Shown piece after piece: positions 62,901 through 64,000 of a DNA stretch of 64,000 nucleotides. Position numbers and translations under genes: made by a program. The DNA is from Thermodesulfovibrionales bacterium. Its GTDB lineage: Bacteria; Nitrospirota; Thermodesulfovibrionia; Thermodesulfovibrionales; SM23-35. Location: assembly GCA_031082155.1 (NCBI GenBank), contig JAVHLL010000008.1, positions 1-64,000 of the forward strand, read 5' to 3'. Positions within the stretch are counted from its first letter, which is position 1, and each line of letters begins with the position of its first letter. The notes beneath the pieces are model-generated. The model searched no databases and was not told where the DNA came from. It was given only the letters and a program-made list of their open reading frames with translations.

Positions 62901-64000
62901 TCAGCATCTTTCCCGTATTTTCTCGTATTTTGCCAGGTCGTGCCTTGTATAGGTGAAGCCTTTCTTCTCACAAATCTTTACCCCCTCGCCGACCGGCGTC
63001 AATCCGATAAGCTTCATGTCGTAGTCGACCATGATTTTGACCAGTTCTTCGAACGTAGTACGTGGCTTCCATCCGAGCTTTTTTCTCGCTTTCGCAATAT
63101 CCGCCTTGAGAAAATCGACTTCTGTCGGCCTAAAATATTTCGGGTCTATTTCGATAATCGGGTCTCCGACCCTCAAGATAGAGGCCAAGGTCGAGGGTAA
63201 GGACTGAATGATTCCTTTTGTCTTCACGCCCTTGCCTTTCCATCCTATTTCTATCCCGACATACGCGAATGCATGCTCAAGGAATTCACGTACTGAATGG
63301 CTTTCGCCTGTTCCTACGACATAATCCTCCGGACGCTTCTGCTGGAGCATAAGCCACATCATCTCTACATATTCGGGCGCAAAACCCCAGTCTCTTTTGG
63401 CTTCAATGTTTCCGAGATAAATTTTCCGCTGTTTTCCTGCAATCATGTTTGCAAGCGCACGGGTAATCTTTCTTGTTACGAAAGTCTCGCCTCTGCGCGG
63501 AGACTCGTGGTTGAAAAGGATGCCGTTGCAGGCAAACATGTTGTAGCCTTCCCGGTAATTGACAACAATCCAGTAAGCATATACCTTTGCGGCAGAATAC
63601 GGGCTGCGCGGATAGAACGGAGTGTCTTCATTCTGGGGAGGAGGGACTGAGCCGAACATTTCTGAAGATGACGCCTGATAGAAGCGGGACTTTATCCCGC
63701 TCCGTCTCACTGCATCGAGCAGCCTTGTTGTACCGATGCCGACGACGTCCCCAGTATATTCAGGCATGTCGAAACTCACCTTGACATGACTCTGTGCAGC
63801 GAGGTTATAAATCTCGTCCGGCCTGATATTGTAAATGAGATTGGCAAGCTGTCCAGCGTCTGACAGATCACCATAATGCAGGAACAACCGCGTCCCGGGG
63901 AGATGCGGGTCCCTGTAGATATGGTCGATTCTTCCTGTATTGAAGGCACTGGACCTCCTGATCAGCCCATGCACTTCATATCCCTTCGAGAGGAGCAGTT
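62901..64000 (-). CDS. gmd: GDP-mannose 4,6-dehydratase (5' end beyond window)
   Basis: The track ORF begins at 63974 with a GTG that encodes Val in the family ([19 protein letters not shown]); the frame stays open to 64000, so the gene starts outside the window. [29 protein letters not shown] and [20 protein letters not shown] are diagnostic. It makes GDP-4-keto-6-deoxymannose for Fcl (GDP-fucose) or related sugars. Confidence 0.95.
   Translation of the reverse strand, partial: LLLSKGYEVHGLIRRSSAFNTGRIDHIYRDPHLPGTRLFLHYGDLSDAGQLANLIYNIRPDEIYNLAAQSHVKVSFDMPEYTGDVVGIGTTRLLDAVRRSGIKSRFYQASSSEMFGSVPPPQNEDTPFYPRSPYSAAKVYAYWIVVNYREGYNMFACNGILFNHESPRRGETFVTRKITRALANMIAGKQRKIYLGNIEAKRDWGFAPEYVEMMWLMLQQKRPEDYVVGTGESHSVREFLEHAFAYVGIEIGWKGKGVKTKGIIQSLPSTLASILRVGDPIIEIDPKYFRPTEVDFLKADIAKARKKLGWKPRTTFEELVKIMVDYDMKLIGLTPVGEGVKICEKKGFTYTRHDLAKYEKIRERC

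Noticed and set aside
63960-63974. GTG at 63974 as the start of gmd
   Set aside because: The conserved family sequence continues upstream in frame to the window edge, so this codon is an internal Val.

Overview
The window reads as chromosome from a Gram-negative bacterium, probably an anaerobic or microaerophilic Nitrospirota/deltaproteobacterial-type lineage. This placement is an inference. It rests on the 6S RNA-rny-ymdB arrangement, a periplasmic Tat-exported [NiFe] hydrogenase, a two-subunit Fe-S fumarase, the TrpB2-type tryptophan synthase, envelope lipoproteins and BtuFCD. No rRNA is present; one tRNA (Asn) is.

Layout. Positions 1-29.8 kb are mostly core or housekeeping: a hydrolase fragment and nagZ (peptidoglycan recycling), a REC-GGDEF regulator, a SufR-like HTH regulator, 6S RNA-rny-ymdB, tpiA-secG, trpB2 with a small four-Cys protein and a LysM-L,D-transpeptidase, tsaC, lapA, glgC-malQ (glycogen), btuFCD (B12 uptake), fumarase alpha/beta, a DGK-PAP2 lipid enzyme, an aminotransferase-like protein that lacks its catalytic lysine, an OGG2-type glycosylase, the hydrogenase pair, and a 994-aa exported protein combining a dead M1-peptidase fold with ChaN/TIKI and PDZ domains. 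A gene-poor AT-rich stretch with a DedA remnant follows (29.8-30.5 kb). Positions 30.5-38.8 kb hold tRNA-Asn, leuB-leuD, a COG2231 glycosylase, uvrB, a pterin-binding/radical-SAM pair and a three-repeat MshEN-like membrane protein.

From 38.8 kb to the right edge the window is a surface-polysaccharide region in three blocks: (i) VanZ, GT2, initiating sugar transferase, nucleotidyltransferase and galE; (ii) an AT-rich block (about 43.8-54.4 kb) of GT4 enzymes, acetyltransferase, APH-like kinase, Wzy-like polymerase, NTase/dTMP-kinase-like fusion and Wzx flippase, entered through a RAYT transposase with REP palindromes; (iii) nucleotide-sugar genes (UDP-glucuronate epimerase type, UDP-sugar dehydrogenase, cysC, fcl, gmd). 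Between blocks ii and iii sits a compact island of four toxin-antitoxin pairs (54.6-58.2 kb) with minisatellites and recurring GGGTCAG boundary motifs.

The points most worth following up are the dead M1-ChaN-PDZ protein beside the hydrogenase and its CRP/FNR-type site, the lysine-less aminotransferase, the MshEN-triplet membrane protein, the RAYT/REP set with a 45-bp palindrome at the RAYT stop codon, the 25-bp perfect inverted-repeat element upstream of uvrB, and the TA island. No CRISPR array, prophage or complete IS other than the RAYT was seen.
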